DNA from: Sphaerolaimus hirsutus
Taxonomy: Eukaryota; Nematoda; Chromadorea; Monhysterida; Sphaerolaimidae
DNA: 64,000 bases
Assembly (NCBI GenBank): GCA_964036195.1
Contig: OZ038457.1
Location: 16,147,147-16,211,146, forward strand
Direction of reading: 5' to 3'
In this document: positions 34,920 through 47,200 of the stretch, piece after piece
Layout: every line of letters starts with the position of its first letter
How positions within the stretch are numbered: position 1 is the stretch's first letter
The notes under the pieces: generated by a model
Databases searched by the model: none
Told to the model about the DNA's origin: nothing
What the model saw: only the letters and a program-made list of their open reading frames with translations
Program-made: the position numbers and the translations under genes

Positions 34920-35235
34920 ATACCCTCTAAAAGACCCTGTAAAGTGTCAAAGACCCTGTAAAATGTCATGTGTCATGTAAAAGACCCTGTAAATTGTCAA
35001 ATGCCATGTAAAAGACCGTGTAAAGTGTCATGTGTATCCAAATCTTATTTTATCATATCCAAATCTTATGTTTTTGTATCCAAATCTTATGTAAAAAGTA
35101 AGATTTGGATACAAAAGCATAAGATTTGGATATGATAAAATAGGATTTGGATACACATGACACTTTACAGGGTATTTTACATGACACATGACATTTACAG
35201 GGTCTTTGACACTTTTCAGGGTCTTTTACAGGATC
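34920..35235. mobile_element. Long foldback palindrome, GACCCTGTAAAGTGTCA arms
   Basis: The left arm (about 34920-35095) and right arm (about 35100-35235) are inverted copies carrying ACCCTGTAAAGTGTCA, ATGTGTCATGTAAAAGACCC and three ATCCAAATCTTAT units. The loop is about ten bases, so a transcript would form a nearly continuous duplex. It is non-coding. Confidence 0.8.
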
Positions 35236-35849
35236 TAGGAGTAGCAGCTCATAATCAGAATATAAATATGGAAGCTCCAGGTGATTCTGATCATTTTAAG
35301 TGTTTATTGGTGAAAATCGGTTGAGAAATGGCTGATATATTGAGTTCTGAATTTACATGCATTTTCATTCAACCGATTTAAATCAGCATTTCAAATATAC
35401 ACATCACTAATCCGACCACAAAAATTGAATCTGCCTGCTGTCCTGATCATTTTAACTGTCTATTGATCCAAAACAGCCCATAAATAACCAATTTATTAAG
35501 CATCAAAATCAATGTCCAGATAAGGCATAAAAAATGAACACCTTTGTATAGACCCCCCCTTATCTCAGGACTGGGGGATTATTTGAGCAAACAGTCCTGG
35601 TCAGGTCGTGTTCATCTTTCGGACTGGATGAGTTATCACCTGCGTTGCAGAATGAAACTTTAAAACTACTCAAATGTGGCACTTTTCACTGGGAAATGAC
35701 ACTTTATGAGAAATACCGACCTAAGTGGGGCTTTCCCTGTCGCTGATCCTTGAGTGTGTCATAGAATCGACTAATTCTAGTTGTGTACCTCTTGGATGAA
35801 AAGGGGCAAAAAATAACTTAGTGTCACATGGATTTCAACGTCTGGGGGT

Positions 35850-36038
35850 AGTGATGTTAAAGGCACCGGTTAAAGGCATGTTAAAGGCAAGGCAGGGGTA
35901 GTGATGTTCTGATAAAAATGGCACCGGCACCGGCAGGTCACCTCTCAAAATCGAAAGGGCACCGCACCAGCACCGGTGCTGGTGCCCTACGGTGCCTAGC
36001 ACCGGGGCACCGGTGCCCCGGTGCCTTTTCATCACTAC
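35850..36038. mobile_element. Short TAGTGATG hAT-type MITE
   Basis: TAGTGATGTTAAAGGCACC at the left and GGTGCCTTTTCATCACTA at the right match the termini of the 941-bp element at 31644. The flanks are CTGGGGG-like on both sides. It contains GGCACCGGTGCC repeats only. Confidence 0.7.
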
Positions 36039-36310
36039 TGGGGGGCGTTCATACGTTCATAGTTAAATGTCACTTTAAAGGTGTGGATCGGTCGCATCGG
36101 GTATTTGTACTACGAGGAGATTTTACCTGTGTTTGCATCCAACTTGTGCCAGTCCCGGACCCTGTAACATGTCCTGTAAAATGTCAATTGTCATGCAAAG
36201 TGTCAAACGTCATGGAAAATGCCCTGCAAAATGGCAACCAAGTTGCTAATTTCCCGGGCAATTTCGATGACTTTTGCCACTTTGCATGACATTTTGACAT
36301 TTGACATTTG

Positions 36311-36560
36311 CCATAAATTTTCATGTGGTACTGGGGCCAAACAACCCCGGTCGGGGACCAAAATTATTTGTATACCGGAAAAAAAATTTTCTCACCGGGG
36401 TCGTTTGGCCCCGACCGGGGACAATAACCACAAAGCATCAAAAAGTGCCATAAATTTTCGTGTGGTACCGGGGCCAAACGACCCCGGTCGGGGACCAAAC
36501 TTTGTTGTATACTGAAAAAAAAATTATCTCATCGGGGTCGTTTGGCCCCGACCGGGGACA
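36311..36560. repeat. Two tandem copies of a GGGGTCGTTTGGCCCC hairpin
   Basis: A ~110-bp unit (36311-36423 and 36448-36560, offset 137) starts with CCATAAATTTTC and has inverted halves GGGGCCAAACGACCCCGGTC and GGGGTCGTTTGGCCCCGACC. It is a GC-rich stem with an AT-rich loop. A shorter GCCGGGGACCGGACCCCGGC hairpin follows near 36570 and again near 36895. Confidence 0.8.
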
Positions 36561-36931
36561 TTTCGATATTGCCGGGGACCGGACCCCGGCAAGATTACAT
36601 GCACTATAAAAAAAATACAGCGATTGACAAAAATGATAATGTAAAAAAATGACAACCGCTGATCGCTCTGAGCTGAAATTTTGCATGCACACTCACTACA
36701 TGCAGGAGTACACGCATGCAAAAATTCAGACAAATCCAACAAAAATTTTACACTCCCCCCAAAAAAAAACATCAGAGCATGTAACCAACTTGCGAAAATT
36801 ATGTGCATGCTAATTTGGTGATAATTCACCTAATTCACATGCAATTAACTGATAGACACCAATTATCAATTTTTGTAAAAATTTATTTTTTGCCGGGTCC
36901 CGGTCCCCGGCCGGGACCTGTGTAAATAGCC

Positions 36932-37350
36932 GAAAACAGCTGGCGCGTTTGAAAACTTTCTGTCGTAAAAAATGTAGACGCATCCTTGTGATCAAAAAAT
37001 TTAACGGATGGATGTTTATAATTGATGAGACAACAAAAAAATCGATCACATGTATGATCGACCTAGTTTTATTCTTAAACTCATCTAAAATATAAATATG
37101 TTTGCATGTGCAATAACAGACTACCTAATCTGATTGATACGTTTTTAGACGTGTGAAGTCAATATATGAATACAATGCGGGCGGCAAACAATGCACATAA
37201 TGTTCATCCGATAATCTACACCCTTACTTCACGCAGTGTCGATTTCAATTCGAATTTTGCTTTCAACAGCCACGTAGAACATCGAAAACATGAAGCGTGA
37301 AAAACAAACAGGGCAAACTCTATGTCGCAGTTCATGCGCGCGCGCCACTC
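36932..37350. repeat. Segmental duplication copy 2 (empty hAT site)
   Basis: Matches 32677-33082 plus 34183-34210 without the hAT insertion. It continues on the right into GC-rich unique sequence, which in copy 1 is hidden by the gap. Confidence 0.85.
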
Positions 37351-37450
37351 GCACGTGGGAAATGAGGAGTTTGTAAAACAGGGCGGTCGTCAATTTGCAA
37401 ACGTGCGTGCGGTTTTGGGTGGCGACTGCATGGACGCCTGCGTCCAGTAC
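37322..37450 (+). other. Possible first coding exon (low confidence)
   Basis: The plus frame from ATG 37322 reads MSQFMRARHSHVGNEEFVKQ and continues with protein-like, GC-rich codons (FANVRAVLGGDCMDACVQY) until a foldback element begins at about 37441. In the duplicate at 33075-34190 the same start region is interrupted by a hAT element. No downstream exon or clear donor was found, so this may be a gene fragment or coincidence. Confidence 0.3.
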
Positions 37451-37624
37451 AGGGGGCAGTCCCAGACCCTGTAAAATGTAAAATGTCATGCAAAGTGTCA
37501 AAAGTCATGGAACATGCCCTGCAAAATGGCAACCGAGTTGCCATTTTGCAGGGCATTTTCCATGACTTTTGACACTTTGCATGATATTTTACATTTCACA
37601 GGGCATTTTACAGGGTCTGGGATT
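37441..37624. mobile_element. Near-perfect palindromic foldback, CAGTCCCAGACCCTG family
   Basis: The arms GGCAGTCCCAGACCCTGTAA and TTTACAGGGTCTGGGATTGG enclose an almost perfectly self-complementary sequence centred near 37540, with ATGCCCTGCAAAATGGCAAC against its complement. There is essentially no loop. The flanking sequence is GC-rich and exon-like on both sides. Confidence 0.8.
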
Positions 37625-38286
37625 GGTACCAAGAACGGTTTTTGCCGCGGCGGCGTACTCGTTCGTTTTCCAACGCTCGCGCACTGTCGCCCGGCGGCGC
37701 GATGTCGTTCAGTCGCCGCACGCGGCCAAACGTTATCAGTCGTTCCACGCGTCGATTTGTGTCGCCCCAATCAGTCCGCGCCGACGTCAATATCTTTTCG
37801 ATGTGTTACATAAATATGTAGGCACCTATGTAAAGGAACGTACACACGCTGGAAATACAAATCCGGAGCCGATTCAATAAATAGGTAACACAATACCATT
37901 TGCAGTTTGAATGGGTCAGCGGAGCGCGCCGCGCGCATGTGCGATGGGAATGGTTTTCTGTCGATTCTGATGGATTTTCATGCCTGCGCCAATGCGACTG
38001 CAGTTGCGCATTGCCGGCGGCGCGACTGCAGGGTTTCCACCTACATTCGCCGATTTCTCTGTGAAATGTTCACTGTTTGATGTCTATCTAGTATCACCGC
38101 ATGAATGCATTGTGGCGTGAGCACAAAGGTGATGTATTTAGATACTTAAAAGCGATCGTAAATACATTGTTAACCGATCCAGTTGACGTTTTTCACTCGA
38201 TTCTCGCGAGTCATTTCAATCATCAGTACATGTAATATCCATATCACGATTCTCACACGATAGCCGGGGGGGGGGGTGCACGACTT
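37625..38286. other. GC-rich unassigned segment
   Basis: 37625-38040 is CpG-rich, unlike the surrounding introns and repeats. Frames are open on both strands for 60-100 codons without a recognisable motif. It could be a promoter or an unrecognised exon. The last 240 bases before gene B's stop are ordinary AT-rich sequence with a G9 run near 38268. Confidence 0.35.
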
Positions 38287-41200
38287 TCACACTGGCGGCT
38301 GCCCAACCCTCTTGCACAAAATGTACATGTGCTTGGCGACTAAGTTGCCCTCGAAATGTCTGGCTGTGTTCTTCCACACCACGTCGACATCTTCAGAATC
38401 TAGGTTGATCTGCCCCAAGAGCGCGTGGCCCGTTTCTGTCTGGGTGGGCGGAGTCGGAATTACACTAGATAATCACAAACTGGACTCATGGAGAATCGAG
38501 TTGAAATTAATGGAAAAATTCAGAGTTTGGGTGGCTGTGCGCTGCTGTTGAAATAGTAGTTGATTGAACTTATTTACTATTTACAAAATATCAACTACTC
38601 TATTGCTCAAAATTTGCTCCACACAAAAAGATACCCTAAATCCTCAAATAAGACCCCAGGGAAGTTTTGCGTCAGACGTTTTGGGGGGGGGGAGTTATTC
38701 GAGGGGGGGAGTTATTATTTCCTCAGTAAACTTGGACTTAATTCATTGTATGGATGCAGTATGTAAACTCGTTTAATTCAGGTATTTCACTGTCCAATAA
38801 CAACAAAACAATGTGTATACACTGCATACATTATGTATCTGCTGTCGCTGTCATAGGCTACTATTCTTTTATAGTTTGCATCGTATCCTTTTCATCATAG
38901 GGAGCAGTTTTTGAGAGGGAGGAGTTATTCAAGGGGGGTATTTTTTCCTCACCCCGCCAGCAGAGGGACTTATTCAAGGGGGGTCTTATTCGAGGATTTG
39001 CGGTAGATAGCTTGAGCGATTGGGGGGGGGGGGGGCTCAGGGGATAGTATCCAAAAAAAATTGCCTCGGGATAGATAGATACCGTATTTCCTCGAAATAC
39101 CCCCCGGGGGGTGATTGTTTCATAGTGGTCCCGAGAGGGGGGGGTTAAACGAGGGGGGGGGGTATTTCGAGGGGGGGGGGTTATTGTTTCACAAGAAAAT
39201 TTTTGAAAACCAAGTACGAAATTGTCGTCTGAAACGTACGCAGACGTCGAAAAATGCAACAAAAACCGCCATTTATAAGGTTCTGTAGACTAATATTAGT
39301 ATGTAGATGGTATGTACACTGTTCTAACGTGATACCGACATTGTTTTAACGTGTGTTCTGCAGTACACTGAACACTAACTACAGTTATTGTCATGTACGT
39401 TCCCTTTACACTCAATTTGGGGGGGGGTATTTCGAGGGGGGGGGTGATTGTTTCATAGTGGTCTCGAGAGGGGGGGGTCAAACGAGGGGGGGGGGTATTT
39501 CAAGGGGGGGGGGTATTTCGAGGAAATACAGTAGCTGAGCAGCCTCCGGGATAGATAGAAAACTGGCCTATTTGGGGGCAGCCCACCCACCATTGGAGAC
39601 CCCTACAACGAGTCTACATGCCGAGCGGGTTTACATGTCTAGGTAACCTTCGTCGTTACTCACCACCACGACCACAGGGGCAACTTTCTCAACGCGAACA
39701 GTCTGGTAGCTGTCCGTGTCGCGCCGCAAGTACGGTTAGCATTCGAAAAAATCGCCGATTTTTTGGAAAATATATATAAATATATCACTCCAATATTGGA
39801 AAAAATATAAATGTATATAAATCACTCTAGGTCTCCAGAAAATATAATTAAATTACTGAAAAAAATAACTCTAAGCTTGAAAAAAATCTCAAAAAATCAC
39901 TTGCGCTTTATTTCAATTTCAAGCAATATTCTGGGCTTTATTTACCATTTGCAAGCACAAAAAATTTACTCTAATATACCACAGTCCATATATTATCATT
40001 CCACAATCAGTATTCATTTATACAATATTTTACAAGTGAAAACCTCAAGCAAATATCACAGAAAAATTCAACCTTCAGTTCAACCTCAATGAAAACTTCA
40101 AAAATATTTTGCACTGCAAACATTTAGCACTCAACCTATAGTGCCTGGTTGTGGCAATGGACGTTTGACTAAAAAGGCGCTCATGCTCAGCACTTTTTCA
40201 ACGGTGATGTGCTGTGAAAACTCATTTTTTGGCACATGGCTACATCTTGGCAACATTGTGATGACACTACCGTATTTCTCTGATCAAAGCACCCCCCCCT
40301 GTTCAAAGCTCCCGGGGTGCTATGCTGTGCAATATGTTCCGTGTAAAGCACCTGGGTGCTTTACTTCTCATCCAAAAAAATTTTGGTGGTCATCTGTAAA
40401 CGTAAATAATATTGCGGCAAGGAAAGCCATCTGTTGCTCATGCAGCGTTCTTTTCGCACAGATTATGCCTATCGAAATGCATATTTTGCATGGTGCACGA
40501 CTTTTATTTGCGTGCTGCGGCGAAATCAAACACTTCTGGTGTACTTAACCAGGGAAACTTGAATGGTGCGTGTGTTCAAAGATTTGTGGGTCGTGGCATT
40601 ATTGAAAAAGCATTCAACCTTAAATCATATAAAAGTTGATCTGTCAGTATCATTAGTTGAGTACCTATTGCTGTCAAACAAAACATAGTATAGCACCCGG
40701 TGATTTGCATTGCACCAGGGTGTTATAAACGGCACTTGAAAAGTAGTTTGAAAAGTGCTCCAATTTTGTAAAGCACCAGGGGTGCTTTGATTGGAGAAAT
40801 ATGGTAGTGGCACTGGTGACACCATGGTGACAGTTTTCCCCATACCGTATTTCCTCGAAATACCCCCCCCCCTCGTTTGACCCCCCCCCCTCTCGAGACC
40901 ACTATGAAACAATCACCCCCGGGGGGTATTTCAAGGAAATACGGTATTTGAAAACAGCTGACATTGGTGCAAGTCACAAAGCATCATCATTTTCAAAAAT
41001 GGTAAAGTGAGCTTTCAATCACTGTAGATAAATTTTGATCACATCAAATTGGCATTTTTTGATTCAAAGTCATGTTTTATTTCAGAGAAGTATGTTATAA
41101 GATAGAGAGACGCTTTATACCTAAAACATAACCATATAATTCATAGCAGGATGACATAAAAAAAGTTACTCTCACAGTTTACATTTTTGTCACATACAAA

Positions 41201-44200
41201 ATGAAAACTAATTGATGGTGATGTCACCATTTGTCATAATAATTACCATAAAGCACAATCATTGCACCACAATGTATCAAGTATGAGTGATTTTCTCAGT
41301 GATTTTTTTTCAAATTTAAGAAATATATATAAATATATCACTCAGAATTTGGAAAAAATATAAATATATATAAATCACGGGTTATTTATATTTATTGTGA
41401 TTTTCGAAAATATAAATCACAGGTTATTTTTCGAATGCTAAGTACGGTTTCCAGGCGTATTCCAACGGTTTTTTATCGGGAATGTACTGCAACACCTGGA
41501 ACTTTTTCAGCGCCACGGGAGGCCTCTCGCCGTTGGGAAATGTCGCCGCAACTGTACACAAACTAGCAGGATTCTCTCCGACCTTCGGTCGGGTTTTGTG
41601 GTTCTCTACAATTAATACCATTGGAGAAAATATGATACTTTAGTTAAGTTTGCCCACATGCTAGGCATGTGTTTTGAAATGCGGTATGTAATCTACCAAC
41701 AATAACAAGACCAATACCAAAGATGCAATGTTTTGGAATGGATTTTTGTAAACTTCTGTAAAATGGTTGGGCATGAAACTCGGTAGTAAAATGTAGACAG
41801 TTTGCGATTTGGTATGATGGTGTGCAGTGTGCAATCTGTGTGGTATAGGTTTTGTGATATGATAGTGTGGTTTTTGCAAGGTGTCAAACTTTGTTGTAAT
41901 CTTCAATTGGTTACATTTGTGCTTTGCTGTTCTTTTTGTGTTTGTAAATCCTTGTGGTATAAATTGTAGAGAACCACAAAACCCAACTGAAGGTTGGAGA
42001 GAATCCTGCTATAGGTACCCACTACTCAGAGGCTTGCAAAAACTGACACCCCAATGGGGACCCCCCTCCAAATGGCACCCCCTGGGGAACCTCCCAAAAG
42101 TGGCACCCCCTGGGAACCGCCCAAAAATGGGACCCCCTAGGGCCCCACAAATATGGCACCCCCTGAGGACCACCAGAAAATGGCACCCCTTAGGGCCCCC
42201 CCAAAAATGGCACCCCCTTGGGACCCCATAAAAATAGCACCCCCTGGGGACCCCCCAAACATGGCACCCCCTAGGAACCCCCACAAAAATGGCACCCCCT
42301 GGGGACCCACCCAAAGTTGGCTCCCCCTGGGGACTCTCCAAAAATGGCACCCCCCTGGGGACCCTGTGCATTCTGTGTGGTATAGGTTTTGTGATATGAT
42401 AGTGTGGTTTTTGCAAGGTGTCAAACTTTGTTGTAATCTTCAATTGGTTACATTTGTGCTTTGCTGTTCTTTTTGTGTTTGTAAATCCTTGTGGTATAAA
42501 TTGTAGAGAACCACAAAACCCAACTGAAGGTTGGAGAGAATCCTGCTATAGGTACCCACTACTCAGAGGCTTGCAAAAACTGACACCCCAATGGGGACCC
42601 CCCTCCATATGGCACCCCCTGGGGAACCTCCCAAAAGTGGCACCCCCTGGGAACCGCCCAAAAATGGGACCCCCTAGGGCCCCACAAATATGGCACCCCC
42701 TGAGGACCAGCAAAAAATGGCACCCCTTAGGGACCCCCCAAAAATTGCACCCCTTAGGGACCCCCCAAAAATAGCACCCCTGGGGACCCCCCAAACATGG
42801 CACCCCCTAGGAACCCCCACAAAAATGGCACCCCCTGGGGACCCACCCAAAGTTGGCTCCCCCTGGTGACTCTACAAAACCCAACTGAAGGTTGGAGAGA
42901 ATCCTGCTTTAGGTACCCACTTCTCAGAGGCTTGCAAAAACTGACACCCCAATGGGGACCCCCCTCCAAATGGCACCCCCTGGGGAACCCCCCAAAAGTG
43001 GCACCCCCTGGGAACCGCCCAAAAATGGGACCCCCTAGGGCCCCACAAATATGGCACCCCCTGAGGACCACCAGAAAATGGCACCCCTTAGGGACCCCCT
43101 AAAAATGGCACCCCCTTGGGACCCCCCAAAAATAGCACCCCCTGGGGACCCCCCAAACATGGCACCCCCTAGGAACCCCCACAAAAATGGCACCCCCTGG
43201 GGACCCACCCAAAGTTGGCTCCCCCTGGGGACTCTCCAAAAATGGCACCCCCCTGGGGACCCCCCCTCAAAATGGCACCCCATATGGACCCCCCCCCCCG
43301 CAAAAAAAAATATAGCACCCCCCTGAGGACCACCAAAAAATGGCACCCCTGGGGACCACCCAAAAAATGGCATCCTATGTGGACCCCCTTGAAATGGCAC
43401 CCCCATATGTACCTCCAGAAAATGGCACCCCCTGGAGACCCCCCAAAAATGGCACCCCATGGGGACCCCCTCTAAATCCTGTAAACACAGCCCCTAGTTT
43501 GGAAACTCCTGTAAACTCAGCCCCTAATTTGGAAAATGGTATGAATATTTCAAAAAATCACTATCATCAATCCACAAATGCATCAATTCACAATTTTCAA
43601 TTTTTTAGCCCCAGGGGTTAGACTTAAAAAGTTATGGTAATGTAGAGTAGAAATGGAGTGCACATCTCAAATCAGTGCAATAAAAAACCCACAAATGCAT
43701 CATTTCACAAATTGAAAGTTTTTGTGCCCAGGGGTTCATTATCAGGGTTTTAGTAATGTGGTGTCAAAATGGAGTGCATATTTGAAATCGCTACAATCAG
43801 AAACCCACAAACACATCATTTTATGATTTGAAAATTTTTGGCCCTGGGGGTTCATTTTCAGGGTTATGGTAATGTAGTGTCAAAATGAAGTGCATATTTC
43901 AAATCAAGGCAATCAAAAAGCCACAAATGCATCATTTCACAATTTCTAATTTATTAGCCCCATGGGTTCAATTAAAGGCTTACAGTAATGTAGAGTTGAA
44001 ATTGAGTCATTTCAAATCAGTGCAATTAGAAACCTGCAAAATGCATCATTTCACAATAAGAAATTTTTGGGTCTAGGGGTACAATTTCAGGGTTTTAGTA
44101 ATGTAGTGTCAAAATGGAGTGCATATTTGAAATCGCTACAATCAGAAACCCACAAATGCATCATTTTATGATTTGAAAGTTTTTGGCTTAGGGGGTTCAT

Positions 44201-47200
44201 TTTTATGGTTATGGTAATGTAGTGTGAAAATGAAGTGCATATTTCAAATGAGTGAAATCAGAAACCTGAAAATTTATGATTTCACAAATTGAAAGTTTTT
44301 GGCTCCAGAGGTTCATTTTCAGGGTTATGGTTATGTAGTTTTCAGGGTTTTGTAGTGTCAAAATGGATTGCATATTTCAAATCAGTGCAATTAGAAACCC
44401 ACATCAAATCATTTCACAATTTCTAATTTTTTAAGCCCTGGGCATATTTGAAATTGCTACACTCAGAAACCCACAAATCCATCATTTTATGGTTTGAAAG
44501 TTTTTGGCCCAGGGGGTTCATTTTTAGGGTTATGGTAATGTAGTATCAAAATGAAGTGCATATTTCAAATGAGTGCTTTCAGAAACCCGAAAATGCATCA
44601 TTTCTCAAATTGAAAGTATTTGGCCCCATGGGTTCATTTTTAGGGTTATGGTAATGTAGTGTCAAAATGGAGTGCATATATCAAATTGGTGCAATCAGAG
44701 ACCCAAATTTGAAATCAGTGCAATCAGAAACCCAAAAATGAATGATTTCACAAATTGAAAGTTTTTGGCTCCAGAGCTTCATTTTCAGGGTTATGGTTAT
44801 GTAGTTTTCAGGGTTATGTAGTGTCAAAACAGAGTGCATATTTCAAATCAGTGCAATTAGAAACCCACATTGAATCATTTCACAATTTCTAATTTTTTAA
44901 GCCCTGGGCATATTTGAAATCGCTACACTCAGAAACCCACAAATCCATCATTTTATGGTTTGAAAGTTTTTGGCCCAGGGGGTTCATTTTAGGGTTATGG
45001 TAATGTAGTGTCAAAATGAAGTGCATATTTCAAATGAGTGCTATCAGAAACCCAAAAATGCATCATTTCTCAAATTGAAAGTATTTGGCCCCATGGGTTC
45101 ATTTTTAGGGTTATGGTAATGTAGTGTCAAAATGGAGTGCATATATCAAATTGGTGCAATCAGAGACCCAAATTTGAAATCAGTGCAATCAGAAACCCAA
45201 AAATGAATGATTTCACAAATTGAAAGTTTTTGGCTCCAGAGGTTCATTTTCAGGGTTATGGTTATGTAGTTTTCAGGGTTTTGTAGTGTCAAAATGGATT
45301 GCATATTTCAAATCAGTGCAATTAGAAACCCACATCAAATCATTTCACAATTTCTAATTTTTTAAGCCCTGGGCATATTTGAAATTGCTACACTCAGAAA
45401 CCCACAAATCCATCATTTTATGGTTTGAAAGTTTTTGGCCCAGGGGGTTCATTTTTAGGGTTATGGTAATGTAGTATCAAAATGAAGTGCATATTTCAAA
45501 TGAGTGCTTTCAGAAACCCGAAAATGCATCATTTCTCAAATTGAAAGTATTTGGCCCCATGGGTTCATTTTTAGGGTTATGGTAATGTAGTGTCAAAATG
45601 GAGTGCATATATCAAATTGGTGCAATCAGAGACCCAAATTTGAAATCAGTGCAATCAGAAACCCAAAAATGAATGATTTCACAAATTGAAAGTTTTTGGC
45701 TCCAGAGCTTCATTTTCAGGGTTATGGTTATGTAGTTTTCAGGGTTATGTAGTGTCAAAACAGAGTGCATATTTCAAATCAGTGCAATTAGAAACCCACA
45801 TTGAATCATTTCACAATTTCTAATTTTTTAAGCCCTGGGCATATTTGAAATCGCTACACTCAGAAACCCACAAATCCATCATTTTATGGTTTGAAAGTTT
45901 TTGGCCCAGGGGGTTCATTTTAGGGTTATGGTAATGTAGTGTCAAAATGAAGTGCATATTTCAAATGAGTGCTATCAGAAACCCAAAAATGCATCATTTC
46001 TCAAATTGAAAGTATTTGGCCCCATGGGTTCATTTTTAGGGTTATGGTAATGTAGTGTCAAAATGGAGTGCATATATCAAATTGGTGCAATCAGAGACCC
46101 AAATTTGAAATCAGTGCAATCAGAAACCCAAAAATGAATGATTTCACAAATTGAAAGTTTTTGGCTCCAGAGGTTCATTTTCAGGGTTATGGTTATGTAG
46201 TTTTCAGGGTTATGTAGTGTCAAAACAGAGTGCATATTTCAAATCAGTGCAATTAGAAACCCACATTGAATCATTTCACAATTTCTAATTTTTTAAGCCC
46301 TGGGCATATTTGAAATCGCTACACTCAGAAACCCACAAATCCATCATTTTATGGTTTGAAAGTTTTTGGCCCAGGGGGTTCATTTTAGGGTTATGGTTAT
46401 GTAGTGTCAAAATGAAGTGCATATTTCAAATGAGTGCAATCAGAAACCCGAAAATGCATCATTTCTCAAATTGAAAGTATTTAACCCCATGGGTCCATTT
46501 TGAGGGTTATGGTAATGTAGTGTCAAAATGGAGTGCATGTATCAAATCAGTGCAATCAGAAACCCAAATTTGAAATCAGTGCAATCAGAAACCCAAAAAT
46601 GCATCATTTCACAAATTGAAAGTTTTTGGCCCCAGTGGTTCATTTTCAGGGTTATGGTAATGTAGTGTCAAAATGAAGTGCATATTTCAAATGAGTGCAA
46701 TCAGAAACCCAAAAATGCATCATTTCTCAAATTGAAAGTATTTGGCCCCATGGGTTCATTAACGGGTTATGGTAATGTAGTGTCAATGGAGTGCATATAT
46801 CAAATCAGTGCAATCAGAAACGTAAATTTGAAATCAGTGCAATCAGAAACCCAAAATTGCATCATTTCACAAATTGAAAGTTTTTGGCCCCATGGGTTCA
46901 TTAACGGGTTATGGTAATGTAGTGTCAATGGAGTGCATATATCAAATCAGTGCAATCAGAAACCTAAATTTGAAATCAGTGCAATCAGAAACCCAAAATT
47001 GCATCATTTCACAAATTGAAAGTTTTTGGCCCCAGTGGTTCATTTTCAGGGTTATGGTAATGTAGTGTCAAAATGGAGTGCATTATATATCAAATCAGTG
47101 CAATTAGAAACCCACAATGCATCATTTCACAATTTGAAAGTTTTGGCCCCATTTTGGGTTCAATTTCAGGGTTATTGTAATATACTGTCAGAATGGAGTG

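Larger units (their letters stand above)
39736..41441. mobile_element. 1.7-kb inverted-repeat DNA element inserted in a coding exon of gene B
   Basis: Termini TTAGCATTCGAAAAA and TTTTTCGAATGCTAA form a 15-bp inverted repeat flanked by GTACGG on both sides (39730-39735 and 41442-41447); the duplication can be read as AAGTACGG if the right end is trimmed by two bases. Just inside both ends are AAATATATATAAATATATCA-type units. No transposase ORF is seen. Two TA-flanked MITEs are nested inside (40268-40806, 40843-40946). Removing the element and one GTACGG leaves an uninterrupted coding frame, so the target was an intact exon. Confidence 0.9.

Noticed and set aside
37229-37501. 91-codon minus-strand ORF
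   Set aside because: Runs through the duplicated segment and into a foldback arm; no motif, and the copy-1 equivalent is disrupted.
39736-41441. Element in exon 6 acting as a newly gained intron
   Set aside because: A GT is present at the left junction but there is no AG at or near the right junction, so precise splicing is unlikely.
42009-43475. Long Pro/Trp/His- or Gly-rich ORFs on both strands
   Set aside because: Generated by the GGCACCCC minisatellite period; no coding signal.
44500-47050. TTAGGG-like motifs suggesting interstitial telomere repeat
   Set aside because: TTTAGGGTTATGG is one part of the 116-bp satellite monomer, not a hexamer array.
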